64,000 nt of DNA from Cyclobacteriaceae bacterium (lineage in GTDB: Bacteria; Bacteroidota; Bacteroidia; Cytophagales; Cyclobacteriaceae), in NCBI GenBank assembly GCA_027533395.1, contig JAPZUF010000006.1, forward strand, positions 124,001-188,000. Reading direction: 5' to 3'. Position numbers and translations under genes: made by a program. The notes beneath the pieces are model-generated. The model made no database searches. It had not been told where the DNA came from and saw only the letters and a program-made list of their open reading frames with translations. Position 1 is the stretch's first letter, and every line of letters starts with the position of its first letter. Shown piece by piece: positions 45,807 to 54,559 of the stretch.

Positions 45807-46867
45807 TATTTCAATCCTGCCTTTCTTAGCGCTTCCCCTTTTTTAATTTCTGCTGTTAATGCACGTTGGTAGCGATTAGCATTGTTGATTTGCTCGCGGT
45901 AATTATCAGTGAAGTTATGATATCCACTGAAATCTTCTTTCGCACACATATAGAGGTAGTTGCTCGGTTTATAGTTTAACACAGCATCCAAACAATTGAT
46001 GCGTGGCATATTGATTGGGCCTGGGGGTAAACCTGTGTATTTATAGGTATTGTATGGTGAATCAATTTCTTTGTGTTCATTTAAAACTCTTTTCAAAGAG
46101 AAATCTCCTGAGGCAAAAACCAGCGTTGGATCGGCTTGCAGAGGCATATCTTGTTTCAGGCGATTTAAATATAAGCCGGCAATGGTTGGTGCTTCATCTT
46201 GTTTTACCGTTTCTGCCTGCACAATAGATGCCAGAATAGATACTTCAATGGGTGTTAAACCAATGCTTTCTGCTTTCTTTTTTCTTTCTTCGCTCCAAAA
46301 TAAAGTATATTCTTTATACATTCTTTCTAGTAAAGCATCCGGACTAACGTTATAATATACTTCGTACGTATTAGGGATAAACATACACATCAGATTATCT
46401 TTATTAAATCCATAGGTGTTGTTCGTGGCAAATTTTATTGCAGTCGCTTCAAACTCATCCGGATGCATGCCTAAATTCGATGTAATCTTTTCACTTAAAT
46501 CCTTTAGCAAACGCACATTATTAAATGTGATTTTCACCGGTACTTGCTTGGCTTGGCGCAAGGTGCGTATGGCTTGCAGGTTGGTCATGTTTGCTTTTAA
46601 TATGAACCTGCCGGGTTTTATCTTTTTATCATATCCCATTACACGCGATAAAAAAGCAAATGACATTAAATCCTGAACATAATCTCCTTCGTGCAATAAC
46701 TTCTGCAGTGTTTTAAAATCGGCATCACGAGGGATTACAATCAACCTGTCTTCTTTTCCAACCAAAACATTGGGTGTAAAAACAATTTGGTAACTGTAAA
46801 ACCCAAATGAAATCAGCAACATTGAAAACAAAAGGAAGAAAATCAGTTTTTTAGGTGGTTTTACCAT
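45806..46867 (-). CDS. mltG: endolytic murein transglycosylase MltG
   Basis: The 353-residue protein has one N-terminal membrane segment (residues 9-31), a LysM-like part and the catalytic YceG domain with [25 protein letters not shown] (catalytic Glu in QAET), [10 protein letters not shown] and [19 protein letters not shown]. It cleaves nascent glycan strands and sets chain length. It heads a three-gene minus operon and is divergent from sua5. Confidence 0.96.
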   Translation of the reverse strand: MVKPPKKLIFFLLFSMLLISFGFYSYQIVFTPNVLVGKEDRLIVIPRDADFKTLQKLLHEGDYVQDLMSFAFLSRVMGYDKKIKPGRFILKANMTNLQAIRTLRQAKQVPVKITFNNVRLLKDLSEKITSNLGMHPDEFEATAIKFATNNTYGFNKDNLMCMFIPNTYEVYYNVSPDALLERMYKEYTLFWSEERKKKAESIGLTPIEVSILASIVQAETVKQDEAPTIAGLYLNRLKQDMPLQADPTLVFASGDFSLKRVLNEHKEIDSPYNTYKYTGLPPGPINMPRINCLDAVLNYKPSNYLYMCAKEDFSGYHNFTDNYREQINNANRYQRALTAEIKKGEALRKAGLK

Positions 46868-46974
46868 ATAGCTCTAATCTTAAAGCAAATATAACAATGC
46901 TTGACGAGGGCGTGCAAATCCTTCATTTATCTAAAGTAAAATTGCCTGCTCAATTTTGTTACTTTGCAGACAGA

Positions 46975-47598
46975 ATGCCAGCCGAACTACTAAAAATACA
47001 TCCCATCAATCCGGAAGGAAGAAAAATAGCGAAAGCCATACAGGTTTTGCGAGACGGTGGTATTATTGTATATCCTACCGATACCATCTATGGCATTGGT
47101 TGCGATTTAATGAATCGAAAAGCAGTAGAGCGTTTGTGTAAAATTCTGGATATCAAACCGCAGAAGTTAGATTTATCATTTATCTGCCACGATTTAAGCC
47201 ATATTTCGCATTACGTTAAAAACTTGGATACACCTAGTTTTAAGCTTTTGAAAAAAAACCTGCCTGGAGCCTTCACCTTTTTATTAGAAGCGAGTTCTAA
47301 AGTTCCAAAAATTTTAGATGTCAATAAAAAAACAGTTGGCATCAGAATTCCGGCCCATACCATTCCAACCCTTTTGGTTGAACAATTAGGCAATCCGTTA
47401 ATTACATCCTCCATTAAAAATGATGATGAAATACGCGAATACACGACTGAGCCTGAAGAAATTTACGAAGACTTTAAAAACAAAGTTGATTTAGTAATTG
47501 ATGGTGGTGTTAGCGGTAATATTCCTTCAACTGTAGTTGATTTAACACAAAACGAACCGATGATCATTCGCCAAGGTTTGGGAAATTTTTTGGAATGA
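46975..47598 (+). CDS. Sua5/YciO/YrdC family threonylcarbamoyl-AMP synthase
   Basis: From the ATG at 46975 the protein has 207 residues with [51 protein letters not shown] and [25 protein letters not shown]. These place it in the YrdC fold family that makes threonylcarbamoyl-AMP for tRNA t6A. It lacks the long C-terminal Sua5 extension, so a YciO-like protein of unsure function is possible. A TTACTTTG lies 8 bp before the start. Confidence 0.88.
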   Translation: MPAELLKIHPINPEGRKIAKAIQVLRDGGIIVYPTDTIYGIGCDLMNRKAVERLCKILDIKPQKLDLSFICHDLSHISHYVKNLDTPSFKLLKKNLPGAFTFLLEASSKVPKILDVNKKTVGIRIPAHTIPTLLVEQLGNPLITSSIKNDDEIREYTTEPEEIYEDFKNKVDLVIDGGVSGNIPSTVVDLTQNEPMIIRQGLGNFLE

Positions 47599-47602
47599 TG
47601 TT

Positions 47603-48217
47603 ATGCCAATTGTAATTGAAACACACTACTTGCCAGGTATTGCTTATTTCAAAAGTCTAGTCAACACAGAAAAGATTTTGATTGAGAGAAAGGAATACTT
47701 CGTAAAACAAAGTTACCGTTCGCGATGCTACATCAATACTGAACATGGGCGCGATGTTTTGCTTTTGCCCGTTACCAATAAAACAGGTAAAACCATCATC
47801 GACTCAGTTCGCATCGATTACAACCAAAAATGGTTAAACAACCATTGGCGAACCATTCAATCGGCTTATGCCAATGCTCCCTTTTTCGAGTTTTATGCTG
47901 ATGATCTTCATTCCATTTTGTTCACAAAAAATGAATTTCTTTTCGATTTGAATGTTGAATTGCTGACAATGTGTCTGAAATGGTTAGGCATCAATGCCAA
48001 GTTGGAAGAAACCAGCCAATACGAAATTCATTATGGAGAAAATTTCAAAGACTTGAGAAACGTCTTTACTCCTAAAAATCAACCAGTTGAGGAAACATTC
48101 TATCCTAAGGCTACTTACACACAAGTTTTTGGCAATAACTTTGTAAAACCACTTAGTCTTCTTGATTTGATATTCTGCCAAGGTCCACAAGCCAAAGCCT
48201 ATTTGCAAGCAGAATGA
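47603..48217 (+). CDS. WbqC-like protein
   Basis: The 204-residue protein matches the WbqC-like family: THYLPGIAYF at the N-terminus, ERKEYFVKQSYRSRCYI, and LNNHWRTIQSAYANAPFFEFY. WbqC-like proteins occur in polysaccharide loci, but this one is a stand-alone copy widespread in Bacteroidota, next to sua5 with a 4-bp gap. No known reaction. Confidence 0.78.
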   Translation: MPIVIETHYLPGIAYFKSLVNTEKILIERKEYFVKQSYRSRCYINTEHGRDVLLLPVTNKTGKTIIDSVRIDYNQKWLNNHWRTIQSAYANAPFFEFYADDLHSILFTKNEFLFDLNVELLTMCLKWLGINAKLEETSQYEIHYGENFKDLRNVFTPKNQPVEETFYPKATYTQVFGNNFVKPLSLLDLIFCQGPQAKAYLQAE

Positions 48218-48346
48218 ACAAATACAAAGCACACAACGTTATTTAAAAAATCCTGCAGATAACGTAATAAATTCAGTAGCTAGGATTTAAAAAAAGTTAA
48301 TTCAAAAGATTACATTTACAGAACATCATCCTCGTTTAGTTAAGAT

Positions 48347-50887
48347 ATGGAAGCAAAATTTTCGAATCGTGTAAAAGAAGTAATTTCTCTTAGTCGCGAA
48401 GAAGCACTCCGACTAGGCCACGATTACATCGGTACAGAACATTTATTGTTAGGATTGATTCGCGAAGGCGAAGGCGTAGCAGTAGGTGTTTTAAAAAAGT
48501 TAGGCGTACCCCTGGATGAACTAAGAGCAGAGATTGAAAAAATTTCGAAAGGAACTGCCTCACAAACGGCTGACCTTAAAAATCTTACCAACATCCCTTT
48601 AACCAAAGCATCGGAAAAAGTTTTAAAGATTACTTATCTCGAAGCCAAAATCTTTAAGGCACAGTTAATCGGTACAGAGCATCTGTTGCTTTCTATTTTG
48701 AGAGATAAAGATAACCTCGCATCGCAGTTATTAAGTCGCTACGATGTTGTATACGAAACCGTTAAGGAAATGCTCGAATACCAATCAGAAGGTCCATCCG
48801 CGTCATCCGATACAGATGATGGCGATGATGATTCATCAAAAATATTTGGTGCAGGTGGCCAAGGTACACGAGGAGCCGAGAAAAAAGGAACGGAAAAATC
48901 CAGAACACCAGTATTGGATAACTTCGGTCGCGATTTAACTAGACTAGCAGAGGATGGAAAATTAGACCCGATAGTTGGTCGCGAAAAAGAAATTGAAAGG
49001 GTTGCTCAAATTCTTTCACGCAGAAAGAAAAATAATCCGATTTTGATTGGTGAACCAGGTGTAGGTAAAACAGCCATTGCCGAAGGTTTAGCTTTACGCA
49101 TCATCCAGAAAAAAGTAAGCCGTGTTTTATTTGGCAAACGCGTGGTAACACTTGATTTGGCTTCGCTTGTAGCGGGCACTAAATACCGCGGCCAATTTGA
49201 AGAAAGAATGAAAGCCGTGATGAACGAGTTAGAAAAATCTCCGGATGTAATCTTGTTCATTGATGAATTACACACCATTGTGGGTGCCGGTGGCGCATCA
49301 GGTTCGTTAGATGCATCTAACATGTTTAAACCTGCTTTAGCCCGTGGCGAAATTCAATGCATTGGTGCAACAACTTTAGATGAGTACAGACAATACATTG
49401 AAAAAGATGGCGCATTGGCCAGACGTTTTCAAATGGTAATGGTAGATTCTACTACGCCTGAAGAAACCATTCAGATATTGGATAACATCAAAGAAAAATA
49501 CGAAGATCACCACCACGTAACCTATACGAAAGAAGCGATCGAGGCTTGCGTAAAATTATCGGATCGTTATATAAGCGACCGTTATTTACCAGATAAAGCT
49601 ATCGATGTTTTAGACGAAGCAGGTGCGCGCGTTCACATCAACAATATACATGTTCCGGAAGAAATCATTAAACTAGAAGAAGCTGTTGAAGATATTAAGA
49701 AGGAAAAGAACAGAGTCGTAAAAAGCCAGAAATACGAAGAAGCTGCGCAACTGCGTGATAAAGAGAAAAAACTGTTAGAACAATTAGAAGTTGCGAAAAC
49801 CCGTTGGGAAGAAAAAACCAAAACGGAAAAATATACCGTTAACGAAGAAAACGTGGCTGATGTAATTGCGATGATGACGGGCATCCCGACCAAACGCATT
49901 GCTCAAAAAGAAAGCAACAAACTTCTTACCATGGGTCAAGAACTTTCTGGTAAAGTAATTGGTCAGGAAGAAGCCATTAAAAAACTAACGAAGGCTATAC
50001 AACGCACACGAGTTGGTTTAAAAGATCCGAAGAAACCTATTGGTTCTTTTATCTTCTTAGGTCCGACCGGAGTAGGTAAAACAGAATTAGCTAAAGTATT
50101 GGCAACTTATCTTTTCGATAAAGAAGATTCCTTGGTTCGCATTGATATGAGTGAATACATGGAGAAATTTTCTGTATCGAGATTGGTTGGTGCACCTCCA
50201 GGTTATGTTGGTTACGAAGAAGGTGGACAATTAACTGAAAAAGTAAGACGCAAACCTTACTCGGTTGTATTACTCGATGAAATTGAAAAAGCACACCCTG
50301 ATGTTTTCAATATCTTATTGCAAGTGCTTGACGATGGTATTTTAACAGATGGATTAGGAAGAAGAGTAGATTTCCGAAACACCATCATCATCATGACATC
50401 CAACATTGGTGTACGCGATTTAAAAGATTTCGGTACCGGAATTGGTTTTACAACCGCAGCGAAAAGAGAGAACGAAGAAGAAGCCATGAAATCAACCATT
50501 CAAAATGCGTTGAAGCGTGCTTTCAGTCCTGAGTTTTTAAATCGCTTGGATGATGTGATTGTGTTTAATTCACTACAACGCGAACACATCCACAAAATCA
50601 TCGACATCACACTTAAAAAAGTATTCGATAGAATTACGCAGTTGGGTTATCAGGTTGAATTAACCGAGAAAGCAAAAGATTTCTTAGCAGAGAAAGGGTA
50701 CGATAGCCAATTTGGTGCAAGACCATTAAACAGGGCTATTCAGAAGTACCTTGAAGATTCAGTAGCCGAAGAAATTCTGAAAGGTGAAATTGAAGAAGGC
50801 GGGACCATAGTGGCCGACCACCTCGATAAAGCCGAAAATTTAAGCATCAGCATCAAAAAGAAAACTGCTGCTTCAAAAGAGAAGTAA
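48347..50887 (+). CDS. clpC: ClpC-type AAA+ unfoldase
   Basis: The 846-residue Hsp100 has a Clp N domain (residues 1-145), two AAA+ modules with Walker A GEPGVGKTAIAEGLA and GPTGVGKTELAKVLA, a UVR-containing middle region (KSQKYEEAAQLRDKEKKLLEQL) and the C-terminal D2 small domain. It unfolds proteins for ClpP. No clpP is adjacent. A strong terminator ends it. Confidence 0.97.
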   Translation: MEAKFSNRVKEVISLSREEALRLGHDYIGTEHLLLGLIREGEGVAVGVLKKLGVPLDELRAEIEKISKGTASQTADLKNLTNIPLTKASEKVLKITYLEAKIFKAQLIGTEHLLLSILRDKDNLASQLLSRYDVVYETVKEMLEYQSEGPSASSDTDDGDDDSSKIFGAGGQGTRGAEKKGTEKSRTPVLDNFGRDLTRLAEDGKLDPIVGREKEIERVAQILSRRKKNNPILIGEPGVGKTAIAEGLALRIIQKKVSRVLFGKRVVTLDLASLVAGTKYRGQFEERMKAVMNELEKSPDVILFIDELHTIVGAGGASGSLDASNMFKPALARGEIQCIGATTLDEYRQYIEKDGALARRFQMVMVDSTTPEETIQILDNIKEKYEDHHHVTYTKEAIEACVKLSDRYISDRYLPDKAIDVLDEAGARVHINNIHVPEEIIKLEEAVEDIKKEKNRVVKSQKYEEAAQLRDKEKKLLEQLEVAKTRWEEKTKTEKYTVNEENVADVIAMMTGIPTKRIAQKESNKLLTMGQELSGKVIGQEEAIKKLTKAIQRTRVGLKDPKKPIGSFIFLGPTGVGKTELAKVLATYLFDKEDSLVRIDMSEYMEKFSVSRLVGAPPGYVGYEEGGQLTEKVRRKPYSVVLLDEIEKAHPDVFNILLQVLDDGILTDGLGRRVDFRNTIIIMTSNIGVRDLKDFGTGIGFTTAAKRENEEEAMKSTIQNALKRAFSPEFLNRLDDVIVFNSLQREHIHKIIDITLKKVFDRITQLGYQVELTEKAKDFLAEKGYDSQFGARPLNRAIQKYLEDSVAEEILKGEIEEGGTIVADHLDKAENLSISIKKKTAASKEK

Positions 50888-50901
50888 TTTCTTTTGTGAT
50901 G

Positions 50902-50937
50902 AAAAAAAATGCGAGCAGGTTAGCTCGCATTTTTTTT
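50902..50937 (+). terminator. rho-independent terminator after clpC
   Basis: A 15-bp stem AAAAAAAATGCGAGC (50902-50916) pairs with GCTCGCATTTTTTTT (50923-50937) around a 6-base loop. It lies 14 bp past the clpC stop. Confidence 0.93.
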
Positions 50938-51006
50938 GCTTTGTTATCAACAAAAATTGGACTTTAAAATAAATCGAAAATAACGCCAAAAGATTACTTT
51001 CGATTT

Positions 51007-51819
51007 ATGATGAACCAAATCAATCCGACAGATAAAAGTCAATTAAAATACAGATTACTTTTTATCAACAACTTAAAAGACTATCCATCAAAATTATTAC
51101 GCACCCTTGAAAAAAATTACAAGCATTTGCGAGTAGATTTAAGTGATTTTGAACAAGCAGATAAAATCATTGCAACAAACACCTACGATTTAATTATTAT
51201 TGATGTTGCTTTTCCTGAATTAAGAGGATTCACACTCGGTTACACTTTGTTAAATTCTCAACCTGAAACAAAGATTTTACTTACCACGCTTCACGTTGAT
51301 TTATGGATGATCCAAGTTGCTTATAATTTAAAATTTCATGGCTTTGTAAGTAAACAATCTCCATTAGAGGAACTTATCAATGCGATTCATTCCATACTAC
51401 AAGGAAAAAATTATTTCGATAAAGAACTTAAAAAAGGAATATACCAAAACATTGAACCAAGAGATTATTATTTTAGAAAGTTACCAAAAGAATTAAAAGA
51501 TGTTTATCGATTGTTAGTCAGAGGAATTTCAGTTGAAAAAATCGCACTAAAACTAAAGATACCTGAAAGCACTGTTTTATCTAAAAAGAAGCAAATTTTT
51601 AAAATCACAAAAACAAAGACAATCATCGATTTAATTGTTTTCAACTATAAAAAAGAAAATAACGACTTAATGGTATTTGAAGAGATGCTACGTTATAGAG
51701 TAAAATCTTTTATACAAACAGACCCATTGTTTAAAACAATAAAAGTGAAACCCTTGCCAATAGTAAACTCCTTCAAATTAAATAGAAATTTGGCGCAACC
51801 ATTAGCAAGGGTTTTTTAG
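51007..51819 (+). CDS. orphan NarL/LuxR-like response regulator
   Basis: The 270-residue protein has a receiver domain (residues 14-134) with DLIIIDVAFPELRG (phospho-Asp), TTLH and the Lys of GFVSKQSPLEEL. The output region (about 155-220) looks like a LuxR-type helix-turn-helix (LLVRGISVEKIALKLKIPESTV). The N-terminal acidic pair is replaced by INN, so metal binding and phosphorylation may be altered. A 45-residue C-terminal extension is unlike typical members. No kinase is adjacent; the TonB receptor is convergent. Confidence 0.78.
   Translation: MMNQINPTDKSQLKYRLLFINNLKDYPSKLLRTLEKNYKHLRVDLSDFEQADKIIATNTYDLIIIDVAFPELRGFTLGYTLLNSQPETKILLTTLHVDLWMIQVAYNLKFHGFVSKQSPLEELINAIHSILQGKNYFDKELKKGIYQNIEPRDYYFRKLPKELKDVYRLLVRGISVEKIALKLKIPESTVLSKKKQIFKITKTKTIIDLIVFNYKKENNDLMVFEEMLRYRVKSFIQTDPLFKTIKVKPLPIVNSFKLNRNLAQPLARVF
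51748..51817 (+). terminator. long-loop hairpin with T run overlapping the regulator stop
   Basis: AAACCCTTGC (51748-51757) pairs with GCAAGGGTTT (51805-51814), followed by TTT into the stop codon, with a 47-base loop inside the coding region. The large loop makes terminator function uncertain. Confidence 0.35.
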
Positions 51820-51820
51820 C

Positions 51821-54169
51821 TTAAAATTCAATTTTATAACTAAACACCGGGATAAGAGGTGTTAAATAAGCCGTCTTCACATTGCCGGTTAAGGGGTCGA
51901 AAAATTCTCCAAACACATTCTTTCGGTTCGTTGCATTTTGTAAATCTAAAGAGATGATGTGCGTAGATTTTGCTCTGTTTCTTTTTAAACTAATGCGTAT
52001 ATCTGATCTGAAATAGTCCGGAACTTGTTCACTAAAAGCTCTGTCTTCTTGCCAAACTGTTTCTCCTTTAGCTAATGACGCAGCCACATCTACCGGAGTG
52101 GTTCTGAAACCTCCGCTGTAAATCGTGCGAATGTTAATACCAAAGGTTCTGTTTTTTCTCCAATTAAATTCTTTACCTACAGTAAAACTCACATTGCGAT
52201 TTCCGTTAAAGCGAGTATCACGCCAAATTCCGTCAATCGCTTTATATTTCGATTCATATAAGGAAGTTGATAACAAGAAATAAATATTGTTGTGTAGAAA
52301 CTGCTCTAAAGTAAACTCAACACCATAATTTCTTCCTAATCCTTTGCTAACCATTGGGTCAGAAACAAAACCCCATTGTTGGTTAATAATAGAGTTGGTA
52401 CTTCCAGCTTTACTTTCTACAGGAATATCAAATAAATGTTGATAATAAATTTCTGATTTAATTCTTAGGTTTTGAGTTAGTGAACGATCGTAACCAGCTA
52501 CAAAATGATGTGCACGACTTAACTCCAAATTTTTGTTGGGCAAAGTAGTTAATCCATTCTCTTCTGTTTGTCCGAAGTAAGTTCCCAGTGGTTGTATCTG
52601 GCTATGTAAACCATAACCGAAGTTTACTGACGACACATCATTTATTGTATATTGTAAGGCGAGTCGTGGCTCAACAGCATAACTATTATTAAGCAAGAGC
52701 TGAAGATAATGTAGTCCACCGTTGACAGTTAGTTTATCGTTAACTTTGTAACTGGCTTGCGCAAAGGCTTGAATACTTTCTGTTCGGCCCTTGCTGTTCA
52801 TTAAAGTTTCTAAAGTATTGTTGGTTTCTTCTCTTTCTTTAATTTCAACTTTATATTGTAAAGTATTGATGTAAAAACCTGAACGTAAACTTAAGCGAGG
52901 ATTTACTTTATGATTCAGCACACTGCTCCAGGTGATTTTACTGTTATCCATTTTATTGATATTATCCGTTGTAGCGATATAATCCTTCAATAAAATTTCT
53001 TCTTCGCTCACAATAGAAACTCCTGAAAACACAATGGCATTTTGCAAAAAAGTATTCGTACTTAAAATAGAATTATACTTTATACCCATTGCACCAGTAT
53101 TAGATTTATAGATGGAATTATATCGGTCGTAATTATCTTTCCATCCTAAAGAATCTTTTTCTGCTTCGCTGGTTTGGTCGCTCAAGCCACCAAAACCAAA
53201 AACACTGATGCTGTTATTTTTATTAACGGGGAGGTGTATGTTAAAGGATAAATCCTGAAAATTGGTTACAAAATCTCCAAGTGGAACACCTAACTTAGAA
53301 AGCATAGAAAGTGTGGAGTAGCGATAGTTCACTAAATACGAACCTTTTTTCTTTCTGTTAAGCGGACCCTCAGCTGCTACATCCGTCCCTAGAAATCCAG
53401 CCTGCACAGTATATTCTGCTTTTTCATTATTCCCTTTTCTTAATTTTAAATCGAACACACCCGATAAAGCATTCCCATATTCTGCAGAAAATGCTCCGGT
53501 AGAAAAATCTGAGTTAGCGAGCAATTGCGAACTTAAAATGGAAATTCCTCCTCCTGCTGTTGCTGCATTCGCGAAATGGTTGGGGTTAGGAATATCCACA
53601 CCTTCCATGCGCCACAATAAACCGAAAGGGGAATTACCTCGAATAGAAATGCTGTTGTTACCATCATCTGCCGAAACAACACCGGCATAAGACGTTACCA
53701 TGCGCGCAGGATCGTTAACAGCAGCAGCAAATTTTCTGGTTTCTTCTACCGAGAAAGTGCGCGTACTGACTACCGACATTTCATTAATGGTTTTGTCTTT
53801 TTGTGTTGCTGTTACTACAATCTCTTTCATCTGCACCACATCTTCTTCTAAGTTAATTTGCAACACAACTTCTTTGCCTGAGTTTACCATAACATTAGGT
53901 AAAATCATTTCTTTGTATCCAATGAAAGTAATCTTTAAAGTATAAGAGCCGACTGGCACTTTATTAATTTTAAAGTTTCCATCAGCATCTGAAGTTTCTC
54001 CAAGAATCGGATTTGAATTGAGAATGATGACATTAGCCCCAGGTAAAGGCATTTGCGAAACTTGGTCAACAACTGTACCACGAATGGTTTGAGTTAAAGA
54101 TTGTCCGTTAACTTTTTCAAATAAGAGAATGAAGACGATTAAAATGAGTTTGCAAAAAGGGTGTTTCAT
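51821..54169 (-). CDS. TonB-dependent receptor with carboxypeptidase-like N-terminal domain
   Basis: From the ATG at 54169 the protein has 782 residues: signal peptide, a CarboxypepD_reg-like domain (TIRGTVVDQVSQMPLPGANVIIL, about 25-105), a plug with NSISIRGNSPFGLLWRMEGVDIPNPNHF, and a 22-strand-type barrel ending YKIEF. Plug motif RGNSPF and no SusD partner point to a non-Sus receptor; ligand unknown. The upstream codon at 54193 is TTG and would run through a hairpin, so I reject it. Confidence 0.93.
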   Translation of the reverse strand: MKHPFCKLILIVFILLFEKVNGQSLTQTIRGTVVDQVSQMPLPGANVIILNSNPILGETSDADGNFKINKVPVGSYTLKITFIGYKEMILPNVMVNSGKEVVLQINLEEDVVQMKEIVVTATQKDKTINEMSVVSTRTFSVEETRKFAAAVNDPARMVTSYAGVVSADDGNNSISIRGNSPFGLLWRMEGVDIPNPNHFANAATAGGGISILSSQLLANSDFSTGAFSAEYGNALSGVFDLKLRKGNNEKAEYTVQAGFLGTDVAAEGPLNRKKKGSYLVNYRYSTLSMLSKLGVPLGDFVTNFQDLSFNIHLPVNKNNSISVFGFGGLSDQTSEAEKDSLGWKDNYDRYNSIYKSNTGAMGIKYNSILSTNTFLQNAIVFSGVSIVSEEEILLKDYIATTDNINKMDNSKITWSSVLNHKVNPRLSLRSGFYINTLQYKVEIKEREETNNTLETLMNSKGRTESIQAFAQASYKVNDKLTVNGGLHYLQLLLNNSYAVEPRLALQYTINDVSSVNFGYGLHSQIQPLGTYFGQTEENGLTTLPNKNLELSRAHHFVAGYDRSLTQNLRIKSEIYYQHLFDIPVESKAGSTNSIINQQWGFVSDPMVSKGLGRNYGVEFTLEQFLHNNIYFLLSTSLYESKYKAIDGIWRDTRFNGNRNVSFTVGKEFNWRKNRTFGINIRTIYSGGFRTTPVDVAASLAKGETVWQEDRAFSEQVPDYFRSDIRISLKRNRAKSTHIISLDLQNATNRKNVFGEFFDPLTGNVKTAYLTPLIPVFSYKIEF

Positions 54170-54170
54170 G

Positions 54171-54198
54171 GTTGGTTGTTTGCTTCGAGACAACCAAC
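54171..54198 (-). promoter_or_regulatory. inverted repeat abutting the TonB-receptor start codon
   Basis: GTTGGTTGT (54171-54179) and ACAACCAAC (54190-54198) form a perfect 9-bp stem with a 10-base loop. In the minus-strand mRNA the stem ends one base before the AUG at 54169, covering the ribosome entry region, so it may hold translation down until opened. Confidence 0.65.
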
Positions 54199-54559
54199 TC
54201 TCGCTTTACCCCTATTCAGAAAAATCAATACTAGCAATTCTTTGAGGTAACGCTATCAATCATTTTTAAAGAATATAGTCTGCCCACACGCCAATTGCCT
54301 GCCCATGATATAACTATAAATATACCTCGTAGTAGGGGCAAAACCTCTGGTTTTCTAAACGGGTTTAATGTGTGCAGATAAGGCTAACCATATTACCAAA
54401 CGAATTTTCTTCTAAAACCTAAATCTCTGGCAAGAATAATCTGCCAAAAAGCCCGAAAACGCCTTTTGGATGAATTTTTGCACCTTCCCATTCCCAAAAA
54501 ACAGATTAACTTTAAGCCCTTTTTAGCCGGTGCCAACTAAAGCACCACCTTTTTTAATT
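54199..54559. other. divergent intergenic region between the TonB receptor and secA
   Basis: About 360 bases between divergent starts. It must hold promoters for both genes. I see a candidate secA -7 box, TAACTTTA (54507-54514), but no -33 element at good distance. No ORF, tRNA or repeat is convincing. Confidence 0.5.

Noticed and set aside
46855-46974. Longer N-terminus of the Sua5-like protein starting at a GTG
   Set aside because: It would overlap the divergent mltG start and the extra 40 residues do not fit the family; the ATG at 46975 precedes the conserved part.
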